Assembly (NCBI GenBank): GCA_963691705.1
Contig: OY829541.1
Span: 43,541,661 to 43,605,660 of the forward strand
Direction: 5' to 3'
Source: Viola odorata
Lineage: Eukaryota > Streptophyta > Magnoliopsida > Malpighiales > Violaceae
Length of the DNA stretch: 64,000 nt
The position numbers were made by a program, and so were the translations under genes. Under the pieces are notes generated by a model that had not been told where the DNA came from, ran no database searches, and was given only the letters and a program-made list of their open reading frames with translations. Within the stretch, counting starts at the first letter, position 1, and every line of letters begins with the position of its first letter. This document shows positions 42,392 to 53,455 of the stretch, one piece after another.

Positions 42392-44155
42392 ATGACTAGG
42401 TCGTCTCGCAGAGAATTGATTTCATTCAATCCAGAGTTGACCAGATCAGAAAGAGAAAATAGAAGAAGAAGAAAACTAGTTCAGCCTAGTCCACCAAGAC
42501 AAGGACCCCTTGATCAAGAGCACCCTCTTGAGCAAAATAGAAACCAGGAAGAACAGAAGCCAAATCTTGTAATCAACATAGCGCAACCTATAGAACAGAC
42601 TCTCAGACAGCTGAACCAAGGAACAGAACAGGAGACCTACTCTTATCTCAACCTACCACCGGTGGTTCATGATTGGACAATCAAAACCAACGTCATCCAT
42701 AACCTGAAAAAGTTCCATGGACACTCCAATGAGAACCCATATGTTCATCTGAAGACTTTCCATTTGGAGTGTGATGCACTTAAACACCGAGAAGTCTCCA
42801 TTGAAAGGGCAAAATTGAAAGCCTTCCAATGGTCACTAGAAGATTCAGCGATGAATTAGTTCTACAGCCTACCTCACAATACCATCAGAACCTGGGCCTA
42901 AATGTCAGTAGCCTTCTTGAACAAGTACTGGAATGCTACCAAAGCCGGAGTGCCAGAAAGAATTTTGTTTCCATTCAACAAAAAGAACCGAGAACTTCGG
43001 AGAATGCCACCAGAGATTCAAGGATTTGCAGGGCATTTGTCCCACGCATGGAGTGGCCGATCAAGCCCTCATTCAATACTTCTATGATGGAATGTGCCAA
43101 AACAATAAAGAAAGAATAGAGGTTGCCGCTGGAGGAGCATTGCTAGATGTCACGCCTACCCGAGCTAGACAATTACTTCAGACAATGGCTGAGAATAGCC
43201 ATAACTATGGCCCTTCAGAGCGCTCTAACCTTACTACTTTAGTTAATTCAATTGCTTTGGAACAACAAATTTCTAGTAACGCTAATTTTGTTAAAAATCT
43301 CTCTGCAGGTGTTCCTAGCCAAGACAGTGACCAAGGCATTACTGCAAGCGTTTGCGGACTATACTGCCAAACAGGTCATCACACTGACCAATGTTTCCCG
43401 CTTCAAACAACCTCAGCAAAATTTCTCACGACTCATGTGAATGCCACCTACGGTTTCAACCAAAACCAACAAAACAAGTACCCTCTAAACAACAATCCTT
43501 ATTCCAACACCTATAACCCCGGATGGAAGAACCATCCAAATTTCAGTTGGACTCAAAATCAACCCCAAACCAGTACTACATTCCCTCCCTTCTAATCCCA
43601 ACAACATCAACAACCATTCAACCTCAAAAACTTTACTCCTAGACCACCTTTGACCAAAATAACCAACTACCTGCACCCCTACAGCCGTTGCAAATCGCTG
43701 GCCCTACATGCGATGATGAGATAGACAAAACTTTTGCTCAACACAGTGTTGTGCTTGCTGAAATTCAGAAACAGTTAAGGCTGCTGCTGGAGGATAAACA
43801 GAAGCAAGGAAAATTTCCATCCAACACAGTAGACAACCCCAAGCATAATGTGAGTGCGATCAGTTTGAGAAGTGGTATATAATTGCCTGAAAGAGAAGAA
43901 ACAGTGGCTCTTGAAGAAGAGAAAAAGAAGAAGCCGAGGCAAAAGAACTGGGAAGAGGTGATGGAATTCGAAAGGCAATACAAGCACAAACCCCTAGAAC
44001 AGATTGAGGAAGAAGAAGCTGAAGAAATGGAAGAGGCAGAAAGAATCCTCACAATAGAGTATGAACCTCTCTTGGCCGAAGAGGATACCGGGAATGAGCG
44101 ATTGGCCAAGAAAGACAATAAGGAAATAAAAAAGGAAAAAGAAGTTTCCAAATAG
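42392..44155 (+). pseudogene. Gag-like polyprotein of Athila-like element, unit 1
   Basis: The ATG is at 42392, 37 bases after the primer site. Residues 1-155 include IKTNVIHNLKKFHGHSNENP and PYVHLKTFHLECDALK, the usual opening of this gag family. Stops at 42857-42859 (TAG) and 42899-42901 (TAA) interrupt it, then the +1 frame 42933-43595 continues with FGECHQRFKDLQG, HGVADQALIQYFYDGM and TPTRARQLLQTMAEN. A knuckle-like CGLYCQTGHHTDQC follows, but its Cys spacing is not the normal C-x2-C. After a stop at 43593 an Asn/Gln-rich, then Glu/Lys-rich C-terminal part (43688-44155) returns to the first frame. Gag would package RNA, but this copy is clearly defective. Confidence 0.72.
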
Positions 44156-44249
44156 AAGGATGACGATGAACCCCCGCCATTTCCACCTGCTTCCTTGAGG
44201 AAGAAGAAGGAAAAAGAAGAAAAGGAATTTTTGGAATTAAAAAAAAAAA

Positions 44250-45093
44250 GTGGCAATTAATATTCTTATGGTTGAATTGATTGCTAAAATCCCTAGTTAT
44301 GCTAAATTCCTTAAAAGTTTATGTTTTGATAAAAAGAAACTTGCAGGTCTTGAACAGGAAAACTTAGCGAAGAATGTCTCCTCTATAATCCAGTCCAGAC
44401 TTCCAGAAAAATACACTGGCCAAGACACGTTTCACATCCCTTGTAAGATAGGAGACAAGAAGATTGAAAAAGCCTTTTGTGACTTGGGAGTTGGGATCAA
44501 CATACTTTCATTCACTGAATATGAAAGACTTAGCATAGAAACTATGAAGGATACCAAAGTGGTAATCCAGCTCGCAGACAGATCCATCATTTATTGAAAG
44601 GGAGTTGTTGAGGACGTTCTAGTCCAAGTCAATGATTTTATCTATCCTGTTGATTTTTATGTGGTTGATATGAATTAGGATTTTTCCAGTCCTCCTAGGC
44701 AGACCTTTCTTAAGGACTACAAGGGTATTGATTGATATTTTTCATGGATGCTTAACTCTTGAATATTGTGGACAAATCATTAAGTTTAATATGTATGATG
44801 CAGTGAAGAAATCCAGCGAGATAAAAAGCTTAAATCTCATTAGTATTCATGAAACATCTAGTGATAGAATTTGCGAACTAAGTGAGAATAACCCAACGGA
44901 TTTTGATCTTATCAGGAGGATAAAAGAAAAGAAACAGGAGCTGAGGAAGGCACCCGTCGACGCAGAAGAAGCTGTGAAGAAACTTAATATTTTGAATCCT
45001 TTAACTGAAAATGAATCGAACTCTGATCAAATCTTATGTTTCCTGCGCAGGATACCAAAACATACCAAGAAGGATATTGACCAAGAAGAGTAA
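44250..45093 (+). pseudogene. Aspartic protease-like region, unit 1
   Basis: The frame 44250-44597 has IPSYAKFLKSLCFDKKKL, then IGDKKIEKAFCDLGVGINIL, the retropepsin-like block of Athila-type elements, where D-L-G replaces D-[ST]-G. Stops at 44595 and 44677 and a shift near 44700 lead to 44728-45093 (DIFHGCLTLEYCGQIIKFNM), the C-terminal side. After 45093 the RT expected in an autonomous element is missing. Confidence 0.7.
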
Positions 45094-45172
45094 ATCCCTA
45101 TCGTAAAATGCCGATGGCCAAGAACAACCCTCTTCGACACATGTCCCTCAGAAAGTATAAAGATACGAAAAA

Positions 45173-46778
45173 ATGGAGAACAACTTCCCATTTTCCCAAA
45201 TCCTCACCCTACTGACCAAGAACCCTAACACACCTGCCCCAACCAAAATAACACCAAGGAGAGCCTATGCAACCACAACCGCTACCACCATTGTGCCCAG
45301 CCCACAATACAACAAGTGGGCCACAAGTCTTGTTGACCAAGGGAAGATGTTGAACCCTTCTCCCCTGTCTTCGCACACAAAGGCAAAGAACCCATGACCC
45401 TTACGCCAGAATCAAAAGATGAGTTTGAGGGTAGATATCCCAAAAGTATCTCCAATCTAGAAAATCTGGTCAAAGGTACGAAACTCACCCTTCAATCCCC
45501 TAATTTTGGTGGCTGGTTGAACTTTGATTCCCATGATGTCTAGGAGAGATAGTAAAAATGGATAAAAAATGGTGAGATTCTCCCCTTCGTTATTTTTTAC
45601 TATGAACTGCTTTATAACCGAGGTGTGTCTACTAGGCTTAAGAAAACAGTTAATGATTTTGGATGGGGACCAATATTCTTTGTGATGAATGTTGTGCATA
45701 CTGAGTTGTGTTTGGAATTTTACACCACTTTGTGGGTAGATTTTGCTGCGAGATTGCAAGGGCAGAGAGCGCCCTGATGTTTTTAAAGAAGGTGTCATAA
45801 ACTTTAGATTGTGTGGTCATTGGAAACATTTAAGCTTGCATGAATTTGATGTCCTGTTAGGTTTTGCCCCTGATGGAAAAGAACTTCCTCCCTGGTACCC
45901 CTCGATTCACTATGACATTCCCAAGGACTGGGATGCCACTAAAGCCTTCAAATTCCTCACAGGAAACCCAAGGGCCCAATTCACCAAAACTTCCAAAGCA
46001 CATGAGCTTTGTGACCCAATCTTGAGGATCCTTCATAGGGCCCTCGCCATCAATCTCTACGCCAATACAAACATGTCTAGTGCCTTGTATAAAACTGAAC
46101 TGTTTATTTTAGGGTGCATGATTGCTGAACAAAAAATTAGTCTAGGTTATTGGCTAGCCAAGCAATTTGCTGCTTCAAAAAATGAAATAATTTTAGGTAG
46201 CTTGATTACCATGCTTGCATGTAAATTCAGACACCTCAATTATGCCACTATCAAACTCCTAGAAGTAAATGCACATAAAATACTTGATATCAAAGTCCTT
46301 GACGAAATGGGATTTTTCCATTTGGAGAAAGGAGTTATTTGTTACAATACAGGTCATACACCGAAGGCTGAGAGAATTTTTAGAGGGAACCACACATGGC
46401 CATATTAGTTTTCACCCCTGAAGTTCCAGGTAGGACCAGAAAGCAGTGCAATAAGAGTCGAGCCGACAGTTGAGCATCAAATTGACCAAGATGCTGCTCT
46501 TTACCAAGACCAACAACAGCAGGCAGACACTTCCCCTGCACCAGAGCCCCTCAATGCACTATGTCAGAAATCCTGAATTCTATATACCAGAATAACTAGC
46601 TCCTCACAACCATGCACAGACCATTCTGGAACTCCAACAAGACCAGAAAGCAACTTACACCATCATGACGAAATTCATAAACGGTCTCCATAGCATGGAG
46701 TCAACTGTAGCAGGTCTCCACGCTAAGCTTGACTCATGGGAAGACTCCTCCTCTGACTCAGAGGCAAACCCCAAGTAA
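45173..46778 (+). pseudogene. Athila-type ORF, unit 1
   Basis: Pieces: 45173-45397 (Thr/Pro-rich start), an out-of-frame middle (about 45440-45775, readable as NFGWLNF-like and GWGPIFF blocks), the main frame 45743-46408 with FRLCGHWKHLSLHEFDVLLG, DPILRILHRALAIN, LGSLITMLACKF and FFHLEKGV, and a C-terminal stretch to 46778 with MTKFINGLHSMEST and an acidic SSSDSEAN end. It is homologous to the minus-strand pieces at 345-2979. The role of this Athila-group protein is unknown; its place resembles that of an env-like gene but I see no signal peptide or membrane segment. Confidence 0.7.
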
Positions 46779-46860
46779 CCACCCACAGGTTGTCTTTTCC
46801 CTTTTTCTTTTTAAGATTTTTTGTTTTGTTTTTGAGTCTTTGTGTTTTCACCCTTTACTC

Positions 46861-46899
46861 ACATTGAGGACAATGTGTCCAATAAGTGTGGGGGAGGGG
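46861..46899 (+). promoter_or_regulatory. ACATTGAGGACAATGT palindrome and purine tract, unit 1
   Basis: The palindrome starts at 46861, followed by AAGTGTGGGGGAGGGG (46884-46899). It matches the left-hand element at 220-255. A second G-run, AAGTGTGGGGGG (47795-47806), lies directly before the 3' LTR and is the likelier primer; this one may be an internal tract. Confidence 0.6.
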
Positions 46900-47808
46900 T
46901 AATTTGTGTGATTGAATTGTCTTGCATGTTGTCTTTGCATGAGTTAGATTAGATTTTGGCAATTTATAAGCCATTTTTAATTTTTTCTGCATGATTTTCC
47001 GTTATTTTGTGTGTTTTTAAGAATCAAAACCCATTTGTCTTTGAACATCCTATCCTTTCACATAGGAAGCGAGAATGCTTTAATTTATGACTCCATACCA
47101 TACTACCAAGGCAATTAATTGGGTTAACATTTCAGATACTTGTAAGAGTACGACTCCTGGTACTCTTTAAACACCTTTTTTTTTTACATAGATCCATGAT
47201 TCGAGTGCCTAGTGCTAGAATTTTTAAGAGAATCATGCATAACTATTTTGTTCTACCCTGTGCAACTTTATGCATAGAACTGTCATGCAAAAATGTAAAG
47301 ATGAGTCATTAAATAAGAATAAATGCTTTAGTATCCTACCTCACCAAGCATGAATATCTAGAGAACTAAGAATTTTAAGTCAGCATATTAAAGAAAAGCA
47401 TTTTGTCCTAGTGTTCCCACCTCATTAAGTAGGAACATCTAGGAAACTACTCAAGAAATGTCAAGAAATGCTGGTAAATTGCTAGGCTAAAAAACAGTGG
47501 TAAAATATGAGAGCAGTTCATGTGAGAAAGGGAAAGATGGGGAGTCAGAATAGTTTTGATGTGTTTCAATTACAAGATTTTGTCATAAAGAACCTGAGTT
47601 ATGGCTATGTATGAATATGATGTTTGGAGTATTGGTTAGGCCTTAGTAATACAATCTTGGAGTCATGGATTGAATTGTTTGAGCATTCTATGTGATTGGA
47701 TGAATGATTGACCACAAGTATTTTCTGATTCTTACCATTTTATGTGTGTTTTATTTTATTTTCGAGTCAGTATGCTTGGGGGCAAGCATGAGATAAGTGT
47801 GGGGGGTT
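46900..47808 (+). other. Non-coding 3' region of Athila-like element, unit 1
   Basis: About 0.9 kb with no gene, rich in TAGGAAC(A)TCTAG words (for example CACCAAGCATGAATATCTAG and its near repeat at 47420). It ends in GCTTGGGGGCAAGC, a short hairpin at 47774-47787, and the terminal purine tract. Confidence 0.5.
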
Positions 47809-49256
47809 TGACTGAGCTTAATTATACTGGTTCTTGCAATTCCGAATGGTATGATATTGAGTTCTTTGGGAAACATTCGATTATTGCAGGAAGCAACTCT
47901 TGATAGGAGGAAAGTAAAAAGGAAGATTCGCGCATGATTCCAGGCGCCTTTTGGAGCAGCTAGTTCCCTTGATCAATATTCTGGACCAAGACGATGGAGT
48001 CTTTTTATTGGCCAAGACACTCTTGCTTGACCAATCCCTCACCTGCGGAACAAAATTCACGGAGCAGATAGCGAATCAAGACGCTGGCAGAAGATATCCC
48101 TGCCCCGATGATTTAGAGCATCAATCTCGGACTGATATAGATACGTTCCGCTGATCTGATCTGATCTTATTTATTTTGTGATGAGGAGAGCATTTAAAAT
48201 ACAATTTAATCTTGATTAGGATTTCCCTTAATTTCCGCAATTAGCTACTTTCCTAGAAGAATAAATACCCTCTTTAGGGTTTAGAGCAAGGCATCGAGGA
48301 TTATCATGGTGGCTGCTCCTAGTTTGAAACTCTTCTTCGGGTTTTATCTTTCACATACTCTTGCTCCTTCGACAACGAAGGATTTTTATCGCCTTAATAT
48401 ATCATTATTTGCTTGCGATTATGAATATGCGTAGCTAATCTCTTTCTTCTTAGTAGAGACATTTGCAGCATGAGCATGCATATACATGAGGCCTAATTGT
48501 TCTTATCAATCTCCATATCTGCATTTAATTGATTTCGCACTTATTTATAATGCGTTTCTGTTTAGTATTAGATTTGATCACTCTAGGATTGAACAGATCT
48601 CATAGCCATAATTCTTCTTGGTGTCTCGGTCGTAAGCCCAAGAAGATCGAAGTAGATACCTACGCGCTACTAGGTGTATCCAGGAAATGGTAGGAGAATA
48701 GGTTAATCAGATTCAGTCCCGATTCACACCCGAGGATACTAGTCTGGAGTTGTCTTCCCCTATTCGATCATCTGCCAACTCGGTAAACCCTTTAACCAGT
48801 AAGGTGTTGATTGGTAAGGCATCACCTCTAAGTGTACCTGAGGTGGTGTTGATATAGGAGGGAAGCAGTGGTCATAAGCGTACCTTGATCCTATAGGAAC
48901 TCTGTGGATTGTAGATGAATATCCTTGTGTTGATGATCGCATCTCATGTCTCATAGCTCGCCAGCCTCTACTAAGAAGCTACTCTCATATCTGATCTCTA
49001 TCTCTGAATCCGCCTTCTTGACAAAGATCACCATTCTTGGCCAAGAAAGTTTTACTGCTTTAATTACTTTTCTAGTTTTAGTCGTGACACAAACCCCCAC
49101 TTTTCACCTAAGTGTTATCGTTGGCATTTACAAGCACACACAAGAATTGCACCTTAACTCTCTATGGTTCGATCCTCTTACTGCTATATACAAACTATTT
49201 GTTCTTAGTAGCAAGTTGTAACTCTTAATTATTTTTGACGGGTTCGACGCCGGTCA
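47809..49256 (+). mobile_element. Full 3' LTR, unit 1
   Basis: 1448 bp, TGACTGAGCTT to GCCGGTCA. It contains the same GGTTTAGAGCAAGG...TTATCATGGTGG block as the 5' LTR. Confidence 0.85.
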
Positions 49257-50301
49257 TTGTTGTTGCTTGTTTAAAGTCAGAAAACATTAATTTTGATTAA
49301 TGCTTACAATTGCAAAATATAATTCTAAGATTTGAAGCAATCCAAGTTCTTTTTGAATTTCGATTTTGTATCATATGGTTTATACTTGTCTTAATGAATC
49401 AAAACATTCTACATTACTTTCACTCCATCTTTACACTAGTTAAAACCAAATTTGCTCTATTTAAGACCCTCCATGCTTATTATCCATGCATCTTTACACT
49501 CCTTTGCATGCATATTGGCTTGATCGTCGAATTTCTTATCTTACGATTCTCTCTCACTCTAATGCTAATTAGTAATTACAATGCAATATGTGCATATGTT
49601 GGATTTTCTGGTTTAGTATTTAGTTTTCTTCCTCCTTTAGGTAATGAATGTCAATTTGATGTTATGTAGTTTGCTATGAGTGGGCAAATGGGAATTTTGA
49701 GTATTTCCAAAAAAAATATTTCAGGTACGGGTATTCCAAACTGACTAAAAACTTTCCCGACCCCGAATTCCAAAGCTCTTTCCCGATCCCGAATTTCCAA
49801 AATTATAATTTTCGGAATTCTCTGATACCCGAAATTTCTAAAATTCAACTACCTGTAGTAATTTACAATTTTGCACCAATCAATCAACTACCTACCGCAA
49901 TTTGAAATTTTGCACCAATCACTCAACAATAACAATCCGAAGTACACAATCCAAATTAAACATACAAAACAAGTAATCCAAATTAAACATACAAAACAAG
50001 TAATCCAAAGTACATACACCTGCTCCTATTAAACCCTTGAGAAAAAGGTAGAACTATCAACATATTCTTGCATCCAAGATCAGAACCTTAGTATATGTTT
50101 TGACAATCTACTTGTAATCAGAGTGATTTAGCTAATAAAATTTGGTCCCTCTGATTGCTATGTTCTAAACAGACTAATCAAAATCAAAATCGAATAGCAA
50201 TTAACATAACAAATTGTGAATAATCTTCGAACCTTGCATTTGATTTTGATATTCCCTATTTTCTCTGCAAACCTTTCTCTCACTGTTTCCTTCTCCTATA
50301 C
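49257..50301 (+). other. Array spacer, unit 1 (former 3' flank)
   Basis: 1045 bp that is neither LTR nor internal element sequence. 49683-49850 is rich in TACCCGAAATT and TTCCCGA(T/C)CCCGAATT words, like a hAT-type end. 49965-50005 is a two-copy repeat of a 26-base unit (AAATTAAACATACAAAACAA). The hydrophobic frame 49310-49669 has no recognisable domain and is probably not a gene. Confidence 0.6.
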
Positions 50302-50614
50302 ATGATCGCATCTCATGTCTCATAGCTCGCCATCCTCTACTAAGAAACTACTCTCATATCTGATCTTTATCTCTGAATCCGCCTTCTTGACCAAGATCAC
50401 CATTCTTGGCCAAGATAGTTTTACTGCTTTAATTTCTTTTCCACTTTTAGTCATGACACAAACCCCCACTTTTCACCTAAGTGTTATCGCTGCCATTTAC
50501 AAGCACACACAAGAACTAATTGTGGTTCAATCCTCTTACTGCTATATACAAACTATTTGTTCTTAGTAGCAAGTTGTAACTCCAAATTATTTTTTACGGG
50601 TTCGATGCCGGTCA
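50302..50614 (+). mobile_element. Truncated 5' LTR, unit 2
   Basis: Last 313 bp of the LTR, identical to 42019-42331 as far as I can see and distinct from the 3' LTR (for example CGCCATCC, not CGCCAGCC). Confidence 0.88.
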
Positions 50615-50674
50615 AATTTTGACGTCGTTGTCGGGGAGTTAACGGATACTAATTATTTATGTGTTTCTTATTTT

Positions 50675-52438
50675 ATGACTAGGTCGTCTCGCAGAGAATT
50701 GATTTCATTCAATCCAGAGTTGACCAGATCAGAAAGAGAAAATAGAAGAAGAAGAAAACTAGTTCAGCCTAGTCCACCAAGACAAGGACCCCTTGATCAA
50801 GAGCACCCTCTTGAGCAAAATAGAAACCAGGAAGAACAGAAGCCAAATCTTGTAATCAACATAGCGCAACCTATAGAACAGACTCTCAGACAGCTGAACC
50901 AAGGAACAGAACAGGAGACCTACTCTTATCTCAACCTACCACCGGTGGTTCATGATTGGACAATCAAAACCAACGTCATCCATAACCTGAAAAAGTTCCA
51001 TGGACACTCCAATGAGAACCCATATGTTCATCTGAAGACTTTCCATTTGGAGTGTGATGCACTTAAACACCGAGAAGTCTCCATTGAAAGGGCAAAATTG
51101 AAAGCCTTCCAATGGTCACTAGAAGATTCAGCGATGAATTAGTTCTACAGCCTACCTCACAATACCATCAGAACCTGGGCCTAAATGTCAGTAGCCTTCT
51201 TGAACAAGTACTGGAATGCTACCAAAGCCGGAGTGCCAGAAAGAATTTTGTTTCCATTCAACAAAAAGAACCGAGAACTTCGGAGAATGCCACCAGAGAT
51301 TCAAGGATTTGCAGGGCATTTGTCCCACGCATGGAGTGGCCGATCAAGCCCTCATTCAATACTTCTATGATGGAATGTGCCAAAACAATAAAGAAAGAAT
51401 AGAGGTTGCCGCTGGAGGAGCATTGCTAGATGTCACGCCTACCCGAGCTAGACAATTACTTCAGACAATGGCTGAGAATAGCCATAACTATGGCCCTTCA
51501 GAGCGCTCTAACCTTACTACTTTAGTTAATTCAATTGCTTTGGAACAACAAATTTCTAGTAACGCTAATTTTGTTAAAAATCTCTCTGCAGGTGTTCCTA
51601 GCCAAGACAGTGACCAAGGCATTACTGCAAGCGTTTGCGGACTATACTGCCAAACAGGTCATCACACTGACCAATGTTTCCCGCTTCAAACAACCTCAGC
51701 AAAATTTCTCACGACTCATGTGAATGCCACCTACGGTTTCAACCAAAACCAACAAAACAAGTACCCTCTAAACAACAATCCTTATTCCAACACCTATAAC
51801 CCCGGATGGAAGAACCATCCAAATTTCAGTTGGACTCAAAATCAACCCCAAACCAGTACTACATTCCCTCCCTTCTAATCCCAACAACATCAACAACCAT
51901 TCAACCTCAAAAACTTTACTCCTAGACCACCTTTGACCAAAATAACCAACTACCTGCACCCCTACAGCCGTTGCAAATCGCTGGCCCTACATGCGATGAT
52001 GAGATAGACAAAACTTTTGCTCAACACAGTGTTGTGCTTGCTGAAATTCAGAAACAGTTAAGGCTGCTGCTGGAGGATAAACAGAAGCAAGGAAAATTTC
52101 CATCCAACACAGTAGACAACCCCAAGCATAATGTGAGTGCGATCAGTTTGAGAAGTGGTATATAATTGCCTGAAAGAGAAGAAACAGTGGCTCTTGAAGA
52201 AGAGAAAAAGAAGAAGCCGAGGCAAAAGAACTGGGAAGAGGTGATGGAATTCGAAAGGCAATACAAGCACAAACCCCTAGAACAGATTGAGGAAGAAGAA
52301 GCTGAAGAAATGGAAGAGGCAGAAAGAATCCTCACAATAGAGTATGAACCTCTCTTGGCCGAAGAGGATACCGGGAATGAGCGATTGGCCAAGAAAGACA
52401 ATAAGGAAATAAAAAAGGAAAAAGAAGTTTCCAAATAG
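50675..52438 (+). pseudogene. Gag-like polyprotein, unit 2
   Basis: Copy of 42392-44155 with the same two in-frame stops (51140 and 51182), the same frame change and the same knuckle-like segment. The predicted pieces are identical to those of unit 1. Shared lesions mean that it was copied after the gene was already broken. Confidence 0.72.
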
Positions 52439-52532
52439 AAGGATGACGATGAACCCCCGCCATTTCCACCTGCTTCCTTGAGGAAGAAGAAGGAAAAAGA
52501 AGAAAAGGAATTTTTGGAATTAAAAAAAAAAA

Positions 52533-53376
52533 GTGGCAATTAATATTCTTATGGTTGAATTGATTGCTAAAATCCCTAGTTATGCTAAATTCCTTAAAAG
52601 TTTATGTTTTGATAAAAAGAAACTTGCAGGTCTTGAACAGGAAAACTTAGCGAAGAATGTCTCCTCTATAATCCAGTCCAGACTTCCAGAAAAATACACT
52701 GGCCAAGACACGTTTCACATCCCTTGTAAGATAGGAGACAAGAAGATTGAAAAAGCCTTTTGTGACTTGGGAGTTGGGATCAACATACTTTCATTCACTG
52801 AATATGAAAGACTTAGCATAGAAACTATGAAGGATACCAAAGTGGTAATCCAGCTCGCAGACAGATCCATCATTTATTGAAAGGGAGTTGTTGAGGACGT
52901 TCTAGTCCAAGTCAATGATTTTATCTATCCTGTTGATTTTTATGTGGTTGATATGAATTAGGATTTTTCCAGTCCTCCTAGGCAGACCTTTCTTAAGGAC
53001 TACAAGGGTATTGATTGATATTTTTCATGGATGCTTAACTCTTGAATATTGTGGACAAATCATTAAGTTTAATATGTATGATGCAGTGAAGAAATCCAGC
53101 GAGATAAAAAGCTTAAATCTCATTAGTATTCATGAAACATCTAGTGATAGAATTTGCGAACTAAGTGAGAATAACCCAACGGATTTTGATCTTATCAGGA
53201 GGATAAAAGAAAAGAAACAGGAGCTGAGGAAGGCACCCGTCGACGCAGAAGAAGCTGTGAAGAAACTTAATATTTTGAATCCTTTAACTGAAAATGAATC
53301 GAACTCTGATCAAATCTTATGTTTCCTGCGCAGGATACCAAAACATACCAAGAAGGATATTGACCAAGAAGAGTAA
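52533..53376 (+). pseudogene. Protease-like region, unit 2
   Basis: Copy of 44250-45093, unchanged, including the D-L-G block and its internal stops. Confidence 0.7.
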
Positions 53377-53455
53377 ATCCCTATCGTAAAATGCCGATGG
53401 CCAAGAACAACCCTCTTCGACACATGTCCCTCAGAAAGTATAAAGATACGAAAAA

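Larger units (their letters stand above)
40881..49256 (+). mobile_element. Athila-like retrotransposon without pol, founder copy of the array
   Basis: Complete 5' LTR (40881-42331), primer site (42337-42354), gag-like frames, protease-like frame, Athila ORF, purine tract and complete 3' LTR (47809-49256). Total length is about 8.4 kb. RT, RNase H and integrase are absent between the protease piece (ends 45093) and the Athila ORF (starts 45173). From base 42019 rightwards it forms unit 1 of a tandem array. Every coding region carries stops or shifts, and these are repeated unchanged in the later units. Confidence 0.85.
42019..50301 (+). repeat. 8283-bp tandem array, unit 1
   Basis: Spans the last 313 bp of the 5' LTR, the internal region, the complete 3' LTR and the spacer. 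All features repeat at +8283 in unit 2. Confidence 0.95.

Noticed and set aside
43765..44256. 163-codon Ser/Phe-rich minus-strand frame, repeated in each array unit
   Set aside because: It is the antisense of the Glu/Lys-rich gag C-terminus; low-complexity coding on the plus strand leaves the opposite strand open.
49310..49669. Hydrophobic 119-codon frame in the array spacer, conserved in unit 2
   Set aside because: AT-rich DNA yields hydrophobic frames, and its conservation only reflects the recent duplication. No domain is recognised.
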